Part shown: piece after piece, positions 8,880 through 16,740 of the stretch
How positions within the stretch are numbered: position 1 is the first letter of the stretch
Layout: each line of letters begins with the position of its first letter
Source: Methylophilaceae bacterium
Lineage (GTDB): Bacteria > Pseudomonadota > Gammaproteobacteria > Burkholderiales > Methylophilaceae
Assembly: GCA_027488395.1 (NCBI GenBank)
Contig: JAIYBT010000021.1
Coordinates: 32,620-96,619, forward strand
DNA: 64,000 nt
Reading direction: 5' to 3'
Notes under the pieces: generated by a model
Told to the model about the DNA's origin: nothing
Databases searched by the model: none
What the model saw: the letters and a program-made list of their open reading frames with translations, nothing else
Translations under genes and position numbers: made by a program

Positions 8880-10190
8880 TTGAGTGTTAAAGTGCAAGAT
8901 ATTCGTTGGAAAGCGTTTTGGTTTCATGCCATTTGGGTGGTGATCTGTCTGCTGGTCGGCTGGCTTGCTCAGACCAATAAAGCATGGTTTTTGTACGCAG
9001 CGGGTTTGCTTGTTTACTTAGCGGGCCACTTGTATTGGATTCATCGCTTATACCAATGGATGCTAAAACCCAGTTTAAATTTTGTGCCCAATGGCAAAGG
9101 CATCTGGGAAGATATTTTTGCCAATTTATACCAAGAATTACGCCGACATTCGCGTAGTCAAAGCCAATTAAGCAGTTCGCTTGAACGATTGCGCCATGCA
9201 ACCAGTGCCTTGCCCGACGGTGTGGTGGTACTCAACAATCGCAATGAAATTGAGTGGTTTAACGAACCCGCTGTCCAGCGGTTAGGCCTCAAGCGCCACC
9301 ATGATGAAAATCAACCGATTTATTATTTATTGCGGCAAGCCGAGTTTATTGCCTATTTGCAAGCAGAAGAATACAGCGAACCGCTTAAATTGCATGCTTG
9401 GCGCAGTCCAGATGTCACGCTAGAGTTACAAATTATTCCATTTGCCAGCAAGCAACGTTTACTTATTTGTCGCGATATTTCTGCCTTAGAAAAAACCGAA
9501 GTGATGCGCCGCGATTTTATTGCCAATGTGTCGCATGAGTTACGTACGCCACTCACCGTGATTGGTGGCTTTTTAGAGACGATAGGCGACATGGAAGGTG
9601 AGATTTCAACGGATATCAAACCTTATTTTGAGATGATGCAAGCGCAAACTACGCGCATGCGACGCATTATTGAAGACTTGCTGACGTTGTCTAGGATTGA
9701 AAATAACGCGACGTTGAAAGATGAGGCAGACCTAAATATGCCGCGGCTGTTGCAACAGATCACCAATGATGCCAAAGCGTTAAGCCAAGGTCAGCATCAG
9801 GTGACCTTACATCTAGAGGCCGATTACAACCTGCGGGGCAGTCATGATGAGCTGATGAGTGCTTTGAGTAACCTCACCAATAATGCCGTTCGTTATACGC
9901 CTGCGCAAGGTCATATTGATATTTACTGGCGCCAGCAAGGCGAACAACTGGTATTCAGTGTGCAAGATACTGGCATCGGTATTGAGCCCCAGCACTTGCC
10001 TCGTTTAACCGAGCGTTTCTACCGAGTGGACAGTGGTCGTAGCCGCGATACAGGCGGCACAGGCCTCGGGCTTTCGATTGTGAAGCACATTTTGCATCAT
10101 CACCAAGCCCAGCTCAAGATTGAGAGTGAACCTGGCAAAGGCAGCTGCTTTACCATTGTATTTCCTGCAGAACGGGCGCTGGTAAAATGA
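8880..10190 (+). CDS. phoR: Phosphate regulon sensor histidine kinase PhoR
   Basis: Membrane-bound histidine kinase that senses phosphate limitation through the Pst/PhoU complex and phosphorylates PhoB. Two N-terminal hydrophobic helices lie at about residues 11-29 and 35-54 with almost no periplasmic loop, as in PhoR. A linker and PAS domain follow at about 95-200. His219 is in FIANVSHELRTPLTVIGGFLET, the H-box typical of PhoR. The ATPase domain contains NLTNNAVRYTP, DTGIGI and GGTGLGLSI. PhoB is not adjacent and is absent from the window, which is unusual. The start is a TTG; a GTG four codons in (8892) is an alternative. The stop codon overlaps the next gene by 4 bases. Confidence 0.92.
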   Translation: MSVKVQDIRWKAFWFHAIWVVICLLVGWLAQTNKAWFLYAAGLLVYLAGHLYWIHRLYQWMLKPSLNFVPNGKGIWEDIFANLYQELRRHSRSQSQLSSSLERLRHATSALPDGVVVLNNRNEIEWFNEPAVQRLGLKRHHDENQPIYYLLRQAEFIAYLQAEEYSEPLKLHAWRSPDVTLELQIIPFASKQRLLICRDISALEKTEVMRRDFIANVSHELRTPLTVIGGFLETIGDMEGEISTDIKPYFEMMQAQTTRMRRIIEDLLTLSRIENNATLKDEADLNMPRLLQQITNDAKALSQGQHQVTLHLEADYNLRGSHDELMSALSNLTNNAVRYTPAQGHIDIYWRQQGEQLVFSVQDTGIGIEPQHLPRLTERFYRVDSGRSRDTGGTGLGLSIVKHILHHHQAQLKIESEPGKGSCFTIVFPAERALVK

Positions 10191-10918
10191 GAAATTGGAG
10201 CGCATGCTGGCTAGTTTGCGCGCTCGTCTTGGTGGGTTGTCAATCGCCTCAGTTGGTCGAATCACCCAATGCAAGACCGATTCCTTTGCGCCAAGATCGT
10301 AACGGTTTAAAGCAACTGATTAAAACAGATATGGATCGTTTGGCGGATCTAGAATATGCGGAAAATGCAGATAGTCTGCGCGCACTGATGCTTAAACTGT
10401 ATAAGCGCAATCCAGCCGAAGCGCCAAAATCTGGTTTGGGTACCCCCGAGCGCATTGCGGCCTATGTGTTTGAGCAAGCGTCAAGCCACCAGTGGCAATT
10501 TCCTCAGTTATCTAATTTACAGGGTACGCAAGCGATCTTGTTGGCGTTTCAGCCAGAATATACGGGTGACCGCATATTGGCGTTAACAGTGGGCATACAG
10601 TCCATGCTATTTGTGGCGCATGGCCATAACAGTGCATTTATCTTTACCGATAGCCTTGAGCCACAAAGCCTATACAATGCCGCTCGCAATGTGGAAATTG
10701 CAATATGGAAACTCAGTACCGCAACCTGCAAAGTAGGTACATTATGTTTGCTCACCAATAGTATGCAAGGTGATGCACATAACTTAAGTTTCGAACGTGA
10801 GTTTGCAAAAATCATTGCCCGCACTGATTTGTTGGCGTTTACCTTGGCTGAGAAGTCACAGCGTTTTATTTCACGCGTTACGCAGGTGGTTGGTACGCGT
10901 CCTTTCTTTCCTTTTTAA
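10187..10918 (+). CDS. Putative lipoprotein, unknown function
   Basis: A 243-residue protein with a clear lipoprotein signal: a hydrophobic N-terminus and the lipobox LVGC with Cys18, so it is probably anchored in the inner or outer membrane facing the periplasm. No domain was recognised; the mature part is alpha/beta in character with segments such as LALTVGIQSMLFVAHGH and an Asn-Met-Glu-Ile-Ala central stretch. The ATG overlaps the phoR stop codon (ATGA), so the two genes are translationally coupled. The next gene, roxA, follows after 12 bases, which suggests a phoR-lipoprotein-roxA operon. Function not assigned. Confidence 0.8.
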   Translation: MRNWSACWLVCALVLVGCQSPQLVESPNARPIPLRQDRNGLKQLIKTDMDRLADLEYAENADSLRALMLKLYKRNPAEAPKSGLGTPERIAAYVFEQASSHQWQFPQLSNLQGTQAILLAFQPEYTGDRILALTVGIQSMLFVAHGHNSAFIFTDSLEPQSLYNAARNVEIAIWKLSTATCKVGTLCLLTNSMQGDAHNLSFEREFAKIIARTDLLAFTLAEKSQRFISRVTQVVGTRPFFPF

Positions 10919-10930
10919 AGAGAATGTTTC

Positions 10931-12085
10931 ATGCAAGCGTTGCCATTACTCAATGGATTAACCCCCGCCCAATTTATGGCGGAATACTGGCAGAAGAAAC
11001 CATTGCTGATCCGAGGCGCCATGTCAGGATTTACCGGGCTGATTGATGCAAATGCATTAGCAGGGTTGGCCTGCGAAGATATAGTACCCGCCCGCATTGT
11101 GCAATGTGATCCGCAACGCATGGATGATGGAGACGCTTGGCAGGTGAGGCATGGGCCCTTTGCTGAAAATGATTTTGCCCAGTTACCGCCCAGTCATTGG
11201 ACCCTGCTCGTGCAAGGCGTGAATCATGTGCTACCAGAAGCGCAAGCATTGCTCCAACAATTTAATTTTATTCCCTATGCGCGCTTGGATGATTTGATGG
11301 TCAGCTACGCTGTGAAGGGGGGCAATGTTGGGCCTCATCTTGATAGCTATGATGTGTTTTTGTTACAGGGTAAGGGTAAAAGGCGTTGGCGCATTAGTCA
11401 ACAAGCTGAGCATAGCATGGTGAAAGATGCGCCTTTGCGCTTACTTGCAGATTTTAAAACTGAGCAAGAGTGGGTGTTAGAGGCGGGTGATATGCTTTAC
11501 CTGCCGCCGCAAGTAGCTCATTGGGGCATTGCCGAGGAAGATGACTGCATGACCTATTCGATCGGCTTTCGTGCGCCCGCTGCGCAAGAGCTCGCGATTG
11601 AGTTTCTAGAAGACTGCCGTGCAAACGCGTGGCCAGATCAACGATATCAAGACCCCGACTTGATGCCCGTGGATGATCCTGCTGCCATTTCAACGCAGAT
11701 GGTGAACCAAGTCGCCACCCTGTTGCGTAACATTCCTTGGTCAACTGCGCAGCTAGGCCCTTTTTTGGGTCGCTACTTGACCGAGCCTAAAGCGTTTATG
11801 TTGTTTCAGCCACCCAAAAAAATGGCCATTGACCGCTTTGCTATTCGCGTAAAACGGGATGGTGTTGTGCTGGATTTGCAATCGCAAATGTTGCATTGGC
11901 AACACCAGTTTTTTATCAACGGTGAAGCTGTTGATCTACCAACTTCGGAAGCGCAACGATTAAATCGATTGGCCAATACCAGACAACTTGAGGCAAGCGC
12001 CTTTAACGCACCGCCTTCGGATGCCATGATGCACTGGTTGCATCAAGCTTACCTCGCTGGCTATTTGCACTTTTTGGTAGATTAA
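10931..12085 (+). CDS. roxA: Ribosomal oxygenase RoxA/YcfD (50S protein uL16 arginine hydroxylase)
   Basis: JmjC-type 2-oxoglutarate and Fe(II)-dependent oxygenase. The E. coli homologue YcfD hydroxylates an arginine of ribosomal protein L16. The iron-binding triad is visible: HLD (His136, Asp138) in VGPHLDSYDVFLLQ, and His197 in LPPQVAHWGIAEED. The N-terminus (FMAEYWQKKPLLIRGA) is the signature cupin-4 start, and the C-terminal half is the family's dimerisation and winged-helix region. Length 384 matches YcfD. It follows the lipoprotein gene by 12 bases. The sequence cannot show which residue of L16 is modified here. Confidence 0.92.
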   Translation: MQALPLLNGLTPAQFMAEYWQKKPLLIRGAMSGFTGLIDANALAGLACEDIVPARIVQCDPQRMDDGDAWQVRHGPFAENDFAQLPPSHWTLLVQGVNHVLPEAQALLQQFNFIPYARLDDLMVSYAVKGGNVGPHLDSYDVFLLQGKGKRRWRISQQAEHSMVKDAPLRLLADFKTEQEWVLEAGDMLYLPPQVAHWGIAEEDDCMTYSIGFRAPAAQELAIEFLEDCRANAWPDQRYQDPDLMPVDDPAAISTQMVNQVATLLRNIPWSTAQLGPFLGRYLTEPKAFMLFQPPKKMAIDRFAIRVKRDGVVLDLQSQMLHWQHQFFINGEAVDLPTSEAQRLNRLANTRQLEASAFNAPPSDAMMHWLHQAYLAGYLHFLVD

Positions 12086-12285
12086 GGGCTGACTAGGGTA
12101 TATTTTTAAGTGTATAAACACGAAAAATCACCTTCTTTTGCACCTGTAAGAAAAAATCATGCATTTTTATAGTGCAGTTCGTTCTTTTTTTAATTAATTG
12201 CTGATACAATTTGTTCACTCGGTCGGTTTCATGATTGAGATTTGCCGTACATAATTTTTTGCTCATACATACTAAGGAAATTAAG

Positions 12286-12507
12286 ATGACACGTTCTGCA
12301 TTGTTGGCTGCATTGTTGGCTTTGGCTTTGACCGCTTGTGGTGAAAAACCAGCTGAAGAGGCTCCTGCTACTGAAGCTCCAGCCGCTACTGAAGCTGCTC
12401 CTGCTGAAGCTGCACCAGCTGAAGCTGCTCCTGCTGAGGCTGCACCAGCTGAAGCCGCTCCTGCTGAGGCTGCTCCTGCTGAAGCCGCTCCTGCTGAAGC
12501 TAAGTAA
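12286..12507 (+). CDS. Small Ala/Pro/Glu-repeat lipoprotein
   Basis: A 73-residue putative lipoprotein. The N-terminus is a signal peptide ending in the lipobox LTAC (Cys18), and the mature part is almost entirely low-complexity: after GEKPAEEAPATEAPAATE come seven exact AAPAE pentapeptides and a final AK. An AAGGAAA ribosome site lies 6-12 bases before this ATG, so this start is preferred over an upstream in-frame ATG at 12235. A strong rho-independent terminator follows. Similar short Ala/Glu/Pro lipoproteins are common in betaproteobacteria, where their role is unknown; a periplasmic spacer or tether is an inference only. Confidence 0.75.
   Translation: MTRSALLAALLALALTACGEKPAEEAPATEAPAATEAAPAEAAPAEAAPAEAAPAEAAPAEAAPAEAAPAEAK
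12394..12498 (+). repeat. Seven tandem 15-bp repeats coding AAPAE
   Basis: Seven in-frame copies of a 15-bp unit, with silent changes at third positions between copies (gctgctcctgctgaa / gctgcaccagctgaa). The mixture of silent variants shows that the repeat number has been stable long enough to accumulate synonymous change, but length variation between strains is likely. Confidence 0.85.
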
Positions 12508-12525
12508 TCTAGTTTCACCGAAGTG

Positions 12526-12555
12526 AAAAAAGCCGACGTCAGTCGGCTTTTTTTA
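12526..12555 (+). terminator. Rho-independent terminator after the repeat lipoprotein
   Basis: GCCGAC-GTCA-GTCGGC stem-loop preceded by AAAAAA and followed by TTTTTTTATT. It ends the small lipoprotein transcript; the A-run on the left side also allows it to work for the convergent triosephosphate isomerase gene. Confidence 0.9.
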
Positions 12556-12660
12556 TTTTGCATGTTTCTCGTAAGCTTGATGGATATGTTCAGCACTAAA
12601 TTGCATTGGTAAAAGCCATCTTTTTATCTTTAAAGCGGCGCTTATCGCAACAGTAAATGA

Positions 12661-13449
12661 TCAATGCTGACGCAGGCTCAAGGCATTTGCAATGTTGCAA
12701 ATCTCAATAAATGTGTCTGTAATTAAGGATGCGCCGCCAATCAATCCGCCATCGATATCGGGCATTGCAAATAATGCTTCGGCATTGTCTGGTTTCACAC
12801 TGCCACCATAAAGCAATGGCATGATTGCAGCAACGGCTGGATTGTGCAGCGCAATATGACCACGTAAAAAAGCCAATATACTTTGAGCATGCTGAGCGGA
12901 GGCCGCTTTACCAGTGCCAATCGCCCATACGGGTTCGTAGGCAATCATTCCTTTGGCTAAGGCTTCGATGCCTACATGTGCAATCACAGGGTTTAATTGA
13001 CGCACCATCACAATGTCAGTTTCGCCTTGTTCATATTCTGCCAATGTTTCGCCGATACATAATATTGGGGTTAAGCCTGCAGCAATGGCTGCTTCAAAAC
13101 GTTCGCCACACGATTCATCACTATCATGACCGCGTTGTCTGCGTTCAGAGTGGCCAATCAATACGTAATCACAGCCAAACTCTTTGAGCATCAATGGCGA
13201 TACGGAGCCAGTAAATGCCCCATCACGAAATCGACTCATGTTTTGACCACCCCAGCGGATGTGGCTATCTGCCAGTACTTGTTGTGCTTGATATAAATAG
13301 GGATGGGGTGGACACACCACATATCGCGCTTGATGATCTTGTGTGCGATGTAATAGGGTTTGCATAAATTGCTGGTTATGCGAAAGATTGCCGTGCATTT
13401 TACGGTTTGCAATGACCCATTTATCTCGAATCGTTGGATAGCTGTGCAT
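12661..13449 (-). CDS. tpiA: Triosephosphate isomerase (copy 1)
   Basis: Interconverts dihydroxyacetone phosphate and glyceraldehyde 3-phosphate. Catalytic residues are in place: Lys17 in NRKMHG, His100 in IGHSERR and Glu172 in AYEPVWAIGTG (loop 6 intact); the phosphate-binding YGGSVKP and GGLIGGASL segments follow. The usual NWKMNG motif reads NRKMHG, a Trp-to-Arg change next to the catalytic Lys. The frame is open a further 61 codons upstream through the ybeY promoter, but homology starts only near this ATG, giving 262 residues. No strong ribosome site precedes it; a TTG 18 bases upstream is an alternative. It is not followed by secG, the usual neighbour. A second tpi lies at 35.2 kb. Confidence 0.9.
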   Translation of the reverse strand: MHSYPTIRDKWVIANRKMHGNLSHNQQFMQTLLHRTQDHQARYVVCPPHPYLYQAQQVLADSHIRWGGQNMSRFRDGAFTGSVSPLMLKEFGCDYVLIGHSERRQRGHDSDESCGERFEAAIAAGLTPILCIGETLAEYEQGETDIVMVRQLNPVIAHVGIEALAKGMIAYEPVWAIGTGKAASAQHAQSILAFLRGHIALHNPAVAAIMPLLYGGSVKPDNAEALFAMPDIDGGLIGGASLITDTFIEICNIANALSLRQH

Positions 13450-13456
13450 AGGGGCG

Positions 13457-13484
13457 TTTACGTTCAAGGATTTCTTTCTATAAT
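13457..13484 (+). promoter_or_regulatory. Putative sigma-70 promoter of ybeY
   Basis: TTTACG (-35) and TATAAT (-10, perfect) separated by 16 bases, 33 bases before the ybeY ATG. The -10 is strong; the -35 is weak. It overlaps the start region of the divergent triosephosphate isomerase gene. Confidence 0.5.
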
Positions 13485-13516
13485 GACGGATATTTTCAAC
13501 AAAACTTAATCCACTG

Positions 13517-13951
13517 ATGCCCCAGCTTACGTTCAATTTGCAACGCGCCACATCCGCCACGACGTTGCCTAGCCATGCCCAATTTAAACGATGGGTCAAT
13601 GCTGCATTGCGGGTAGACACGCATGTCACCATTCGTTTGGTAGATAGCGAGGAAGGACAAGCCCTAAATGCAGCTTATCGCGGCAAGGATTATGCAACCA
13701 ATGTACTGACTTTTCCCCTCGCTGAGTCGCCGATATTAATCGGCGATATCGTGATGTGTGCGCCTGTGGTTGCTCAAGAGGCGCAACAACAAGGCAAGTC
13801 TCTCTTGCATCATTATGCCCATTTAACCATACATGGGGTATTGCATTTGCATGGTTACGATCATGAAATAGACGCGCAAGCCCAATTAATGGAAGCCATG
13901 GAAATTGCAATTTTAGCGCGTTTGCATATTCCAAATCCGTATCTAGAATAA
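13517..13951 (+). CDS. ybeY: Endoribonuclease / rRNA maturation factor YbeY
   Basis: Zinc-dependent single-strand endoribonuclease required for 16S rRNA 3'-end maturation and ribosome quality control. The zinc motif is HGVLHLHGYDH near residues 110-120, and the family segment GKDYATNVLTFPL is present around 56-68. At 144 residues it is normal for betaproteobacteria. In many relatives ybeY sits with phoH and the magnesium/cobalt efflux gene; here it stands apart, divergent from triosephosphate isomerase and followed by scpA after 37 bases. Confidence 0.94.
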   Translation: MPQLTFNLQRATSATTLPSHAQFKRWVNAALRVDTHVTIRLVDSEEGQALNAAYRGKDYATNVLTFPLAESPILIGDIVMCAPVVAQEAQQQGKSLLHHYAHLTIHGVLHLHGYDHEIDAQAQLMEAMEIAILARLHIPNPYLE

Positions 13952-13988
13952 GCTTTAAACTGTCAGCGCGAATGGTTACAATCGTGAC

Positions 13989-14768
13989 ATGGAAGCAAGC
14001 GCATTACAGATTAAAATTAACGGACAGCCCTTATCAGCGTTGCCGCAAGATCTATACATTCCGCCAGATGCCCTTGAAGTTTATCTCGATGCGTTCGAAG
14101 GGCCGCTGGATTTATTGCTCTATTTAATTCGCAAACATAATCTTAATATTTTAGATATTCCTATGGCTGCCCTCACAGCGCAGTACATGGTTTATGTTGA
14201 AAACATGCATGCACTCAAGCTAGAGTTGGCGGCAGAATATTTATTAATGTCTGCCATGTTAATTGAGATTAAATCGCGGATGTTATTACCCAAGCCTGTC
14301 GACATCGCCGAAGAAGATGATCCACGCGCTGAGTTGGTCAAACGTTTACTCGAATATGAGGCGATTAAATTGGCAGCACAGCGTTTAGACGCTATGCCCA
14401 AAGTAGGTGAAGACATCGATGTTGCAGCCGCGCATTACGATCACACACGTACCGTGAGTCTGCCTGAAGTCAGTTTAGAAGCACTGGTAGAGGCTTGGCG
14501 GCAGGTGATTAAGCGGGCTAAGTTAAATCAGCATCATAAGCTTGGGCGCGCCGAATTATCGGTGCGGGAACACATGAGCTTAGTGCTACGTTTACTCAAA
14601 CAAACGCCTTTATTGCAATTTGAGCAGTTGTTTAATTTAGAGCAAGATGGGTTGCCTAAGCTGGTGGTGCATTTTTTAGCGATTTTAGAATTGGCCAAGG
14701 AAGGCCTGATTCGCATCACGCAACAAACTGCTTTTGGACCGATTTATTTACAAGCCAGTATTGGTTGA
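13989..14768 (+). CDS. scpA: Segregation and condensation protein A
   Basis: Kleisin subunit that bridges SMC heads in the bacterial condensin complex with ScpB and supports chromosome compaction and segregation. The N-terminal FEGPLDLLLYLIRKHNLNILDIPM segment is the family signature, followed by LAAEYLLMSAMLIEIKSRMLLP; the C-terminal winged-helix ends in LLQFEQLFNLEQDG...FLAILELAKEG. Length 259 is typical. It is followed by scpB after 9 bases. SMC itself is not in the window. Confidence 0.95.
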   Translation: MEASALQIKINGQPLSALPQDLYIPPDALEVYLDAFEGPLDLLLYLIRKHNLNILDIPMAALTAQYMVYVENMHALKLELAAEYLLMSAMLIEIKSRMLLPKPVDIAEEDDPRAELVKRLLEYEAIKLAAQRLDAMPKVGEDIDVAAAHYDHTRTVSLPEVSLEALVEAWRQVIKRAKLNQHHKLGRAELSVREHMSLVLRLLKQTPLLQFEQLFNLEQDGLPKLVVHFLAILELAKEGLIRITQQTAFGPIYLQASIG

Positions 14769-14777
14769 TTTGAATCT

Positions 14778-15326
14778 ATGCTTGCACTCGATCATATTCA
14801 GAACCTTAAACGTATCTTAGAGGCCGCGTTATTAACCGCATCACAACCGCTCAGCTTAGACGATTTGCAAAAGTTATTTGTCACCCGCATGGAACGCGCT
14901 ACATTAAGGATGGTATTGGATGAGCTTAAAACGGATTGGGCCGATCAATCGCTCAGTTTGGTGCAAGTTGCGTCAGGCTATCGCTTCCAAGCCAAGCCTG
15001 AGTATAGCGAATACATTGCTCGGTTAACGCCCGACCGCCAACCCAAATATTCGCGAGCAGTGATGGAAACGCTGGCGATCATTGCATATCGTCAACCAGT
15101 GACGCGTGGAGATATTGAGCAAATTCGTGGTGTAGCCGTCAACCCGAATGTGATTCGCCAATTACAAGAGCGGGATTGGATTGATGTGGTCGGGCAACGT
15201 GAAGTGCCAGGCAGGCCCTCACTGTATGCCACCACACAGCACTTTTTAGATGATTTAAATCTACGCTCATTGGCTGAATTGCCGCCGTTTGATGACTTTG
15301 CGCAAGCAGAAATCCCGCTCGAATAA
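14778..15326 (+). CDS. scpB: Segregation and condensation protein B
   Basis: Winged-helix partner of ScpA in the SMC-ScpAB condensin. The sequence starts with the first winged helix (LKRILEAALLTASQPLSLDDLQKLF), and the second contains the hallmark YSRAVMETLAIIAYRQPVTRGDIEQIRGV and GRPSLYATTQHFLDDL. At 182 residues it is close to the E. coli-independent betaproteobacterial average. It shares an operon with scpA (9-base gap) and is followed after 9 bases by the short ModE-like gene, so condensin and molybdate-regulator genes may be cotranscribed. Confidence 0.94.
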   Translation: MLALDHIQNLKRILEAALLTASQPLSLDDLQKLFVTRMERATLRMVLDELKTDWADQSLSLVQVASGYRFQAKPEYSEYIARLTPDRQPKYSRAVMETLAIIAYRQPVTRGDIEQIRGVAVNPNVIRQLQERDWIDVVGQREVPGRPSLYATTQHFLDDLNLRSLAELPPFDDFAQAEIPLE

Positions 15327-15335
15327 GAGGACAGC

Positions 15336-15686
15336 ATGGAGGCCCCTCAGCTAAAAATTCGTCTGCAATTTCAACAACAAACGGTGCTCGGTCCAGGTAA
15401 GTTGGCCTTACTGCAAGCGATTGCGCAGCATGGCTCTATTTCAGCAGCGGCAAAATCCATGCATATGTCCTATCGACGTGCTTGGGAGCTGGTCGATGTG
15501 ATGAATCAGAGTTTTAATCAACCTGTGGTGGTCGGTATAAGCGGCGGTGCGCATGGCGGTGGCGCGCAAGTAACGCCTTTTGGACTGGCGCTGATTGCGC
15601 ATTATCAGCAGTTACTGATATTGGCAGCCCAGGCGGTCACTGCTGAACTGGACTGGATCACGCAAGCGCTGAAACCAATCAACTAA
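15336..15686 (+). CDS. ModE-like winged-helix regulator (N-terminal domain only)
   Basis: A 116-residue winged helix-turn-helix protein of the LysR-like ModE N-terminal family (LGPGKLALLQAIAQHGSISAAAKSMHMSYRRAWELVDVMN), with the recognition helix in AAKSMHMSYRRAW. Full-length ModE has two C-terminal Mop molybdate-binding domains; here the protein stops after the dimerisation helix, so it cannot bind molybdate the usual way. It lies 9 bases after scpB and 252 bases before modA, so it is the likely regulator of the modABC genes. Short ModE-like proteins of this kind are common in proteobacteria. Whether it senses anything is unknown. Confidence 0.88.
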   Translation: MEAPQLKIRLQFQQQTVLGPGKLALLQAIAQHGSISAAAKSMHMSYRRAWELVDVMNQSFNQPVVVGISGGAHGGGAQVTPFGLALIAHYQQLLILAAQAVTAELDWITQALKPIN

Positions 15687-15739
15687 GCGCTTCATCTTAG
15701 ATTTTTTTTGGTTGTCGTTATTCCTGATTGAAAATAGCG

Positions 15740-15760
15740 ATGGTATGATCATCATGCCAT
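15740..15760. promoter_or_regulatory. Near-perfect palindrome upstream of modA, candidate operator
   Basis: A 21-base inverted repeat with 10-base arms ATGGTATGAT and ATCATGCCAT around a single central base; one mismatch per arm is T opposite G. It lies between the ModE-like gene and modA, about 180 bases before the modA start. It does not match the E. coli ModE consensus, but this regulator is also divergent, so an operator for it is a reasonable guess. Confidence 0.35.
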
Positions 15761-15938
15761 GTAGATGTCGCACATGGGTTGCAAGGTGTGTCCCCTGATG
15801 AATGAATGGATGCGCGTGCATGCCTCATCGAGCGCTCTGATGCATTCAAATAAGCGCGCTTCAAGCGCTTAAGTGCAGCATGGTGTTCGTTTAGGCACCA
15901 GCATTACTTAATCACATCACAGCTTAGAATAGGGGTTT

Positions 15939-16730
15939 ATGCAGAGATGGAAGATCACCAGTTGGTGGATAGCAAGCTTGTGCTGCTTAATGGTGTTAGC
16001 GCCTGCCAGACAGACGCTGGCCGCTGACAATAATGTGCAGGTGTTGGCTGCGGCGAGTTTAACCAATGTTATGAATGTATTAGCGAAACAGTTTACCTTG
16101 CAAACCGGCATCGCCGTGACGACGATTTATGGTGGGTCTGGCAGCCTTGCCAAACAGATTGAACAAGGGGCGCCAGCCGATCTGTTTATCTCCGCAGATG
16201 AAAAATGGATGCAAAACCTGAATGAAAAAAAATTAGTCAACCCAAACACCATCAAACCCTGGCTGACCAACCGGTTGGTGATGATCACACCCGCCAATAA
16301 AGCCAGTGTGATACCACCTCAGGCCAACACAGATCTCCGTCCATGGCTTTCTGGTTTTTGGTGCACCGGGGATACGCTTTCTGTGCCCGTGGGCATCTAT
16401 GCAAAGCAAGCGCTTACGCATTTAGGCTGGTGGGAGCAGGTGAAGCCAAAATTAGTCAGCACGCAAGATGTACGGGCTGCGCTAACCTTGGTAGAGCGCG
16501 AGGAGTGTGACGTGGGGATTGTGTATGCCAGTGATGCTTTAATGACTGATAAAGTCAGGGTAGCCGGTCAGTTTGCTGAACAGGATCATATGCCCATCGT
16601 GTATCCGATGGCGACCTTACCCAATGCCTCGCGTGAAACCCTCACGTTTTTCCGTTATCTACAATCTGCTGAAGTCTCCAAACTCCTTGTGAAATACGGC
16701 TTTAAACCGATTGCAGAAGGTAAATACTAA
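15939..16730 (+). CDS. modA: Molybdate ABC transporter, periplasmic binding protein ModA
   Basis: High-affinity molybdate/tungstate-binding protein in the periplasm, delivering to ModBC. A signal peptide of about 29 residues (WIASLCCLMVLAPARQTLA, then ADNNVQ) precedes VQVLAAASLTNVMNVLAKQF, the characteristic ModA start, with oxyanion-contacting Ser in AAASLT and GGSGSLAKQIEQGAPADLFISAD near 60-85. Length 263 is normal. An AGGGG sequence lies 3 bases before the ATG. It leads modA-modB-modC, in which each gene abuts or nearly abuts the next. Confidence 0.94.
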   Translation: MQRWKITSWWIASLCCLMVLAPARQTLAADNNVQVLAAASLTNVMNVLAKQFTLQTGIAVTTIYGGSGSLAKQIEQGAPADLFISADEKWMQNLNEKKLVNPNTIKPWLTNRLVMITPANKASVIPPQANTDLRPWLSGFWCTGDTLSVPVGIYAKQALTHLGWWEQVKPKLVSTQDVRAALTLVEREECDVGIVYASDALMTDKVRVAGQFAEQDHMPIVYPMATLPNASRETLTFFRYLQSAEVSKLLVKYGFKPIAEGKY

Positions 16731-16740
16731 TTATTCAATC

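Noticed and set aside
12093..12596. Minus-strand ORF with GAASAGAASAG repeats
   Set aside because: It is the antisense shadow of the AAPAE-repeat lipoprotein and runs through its terminator.
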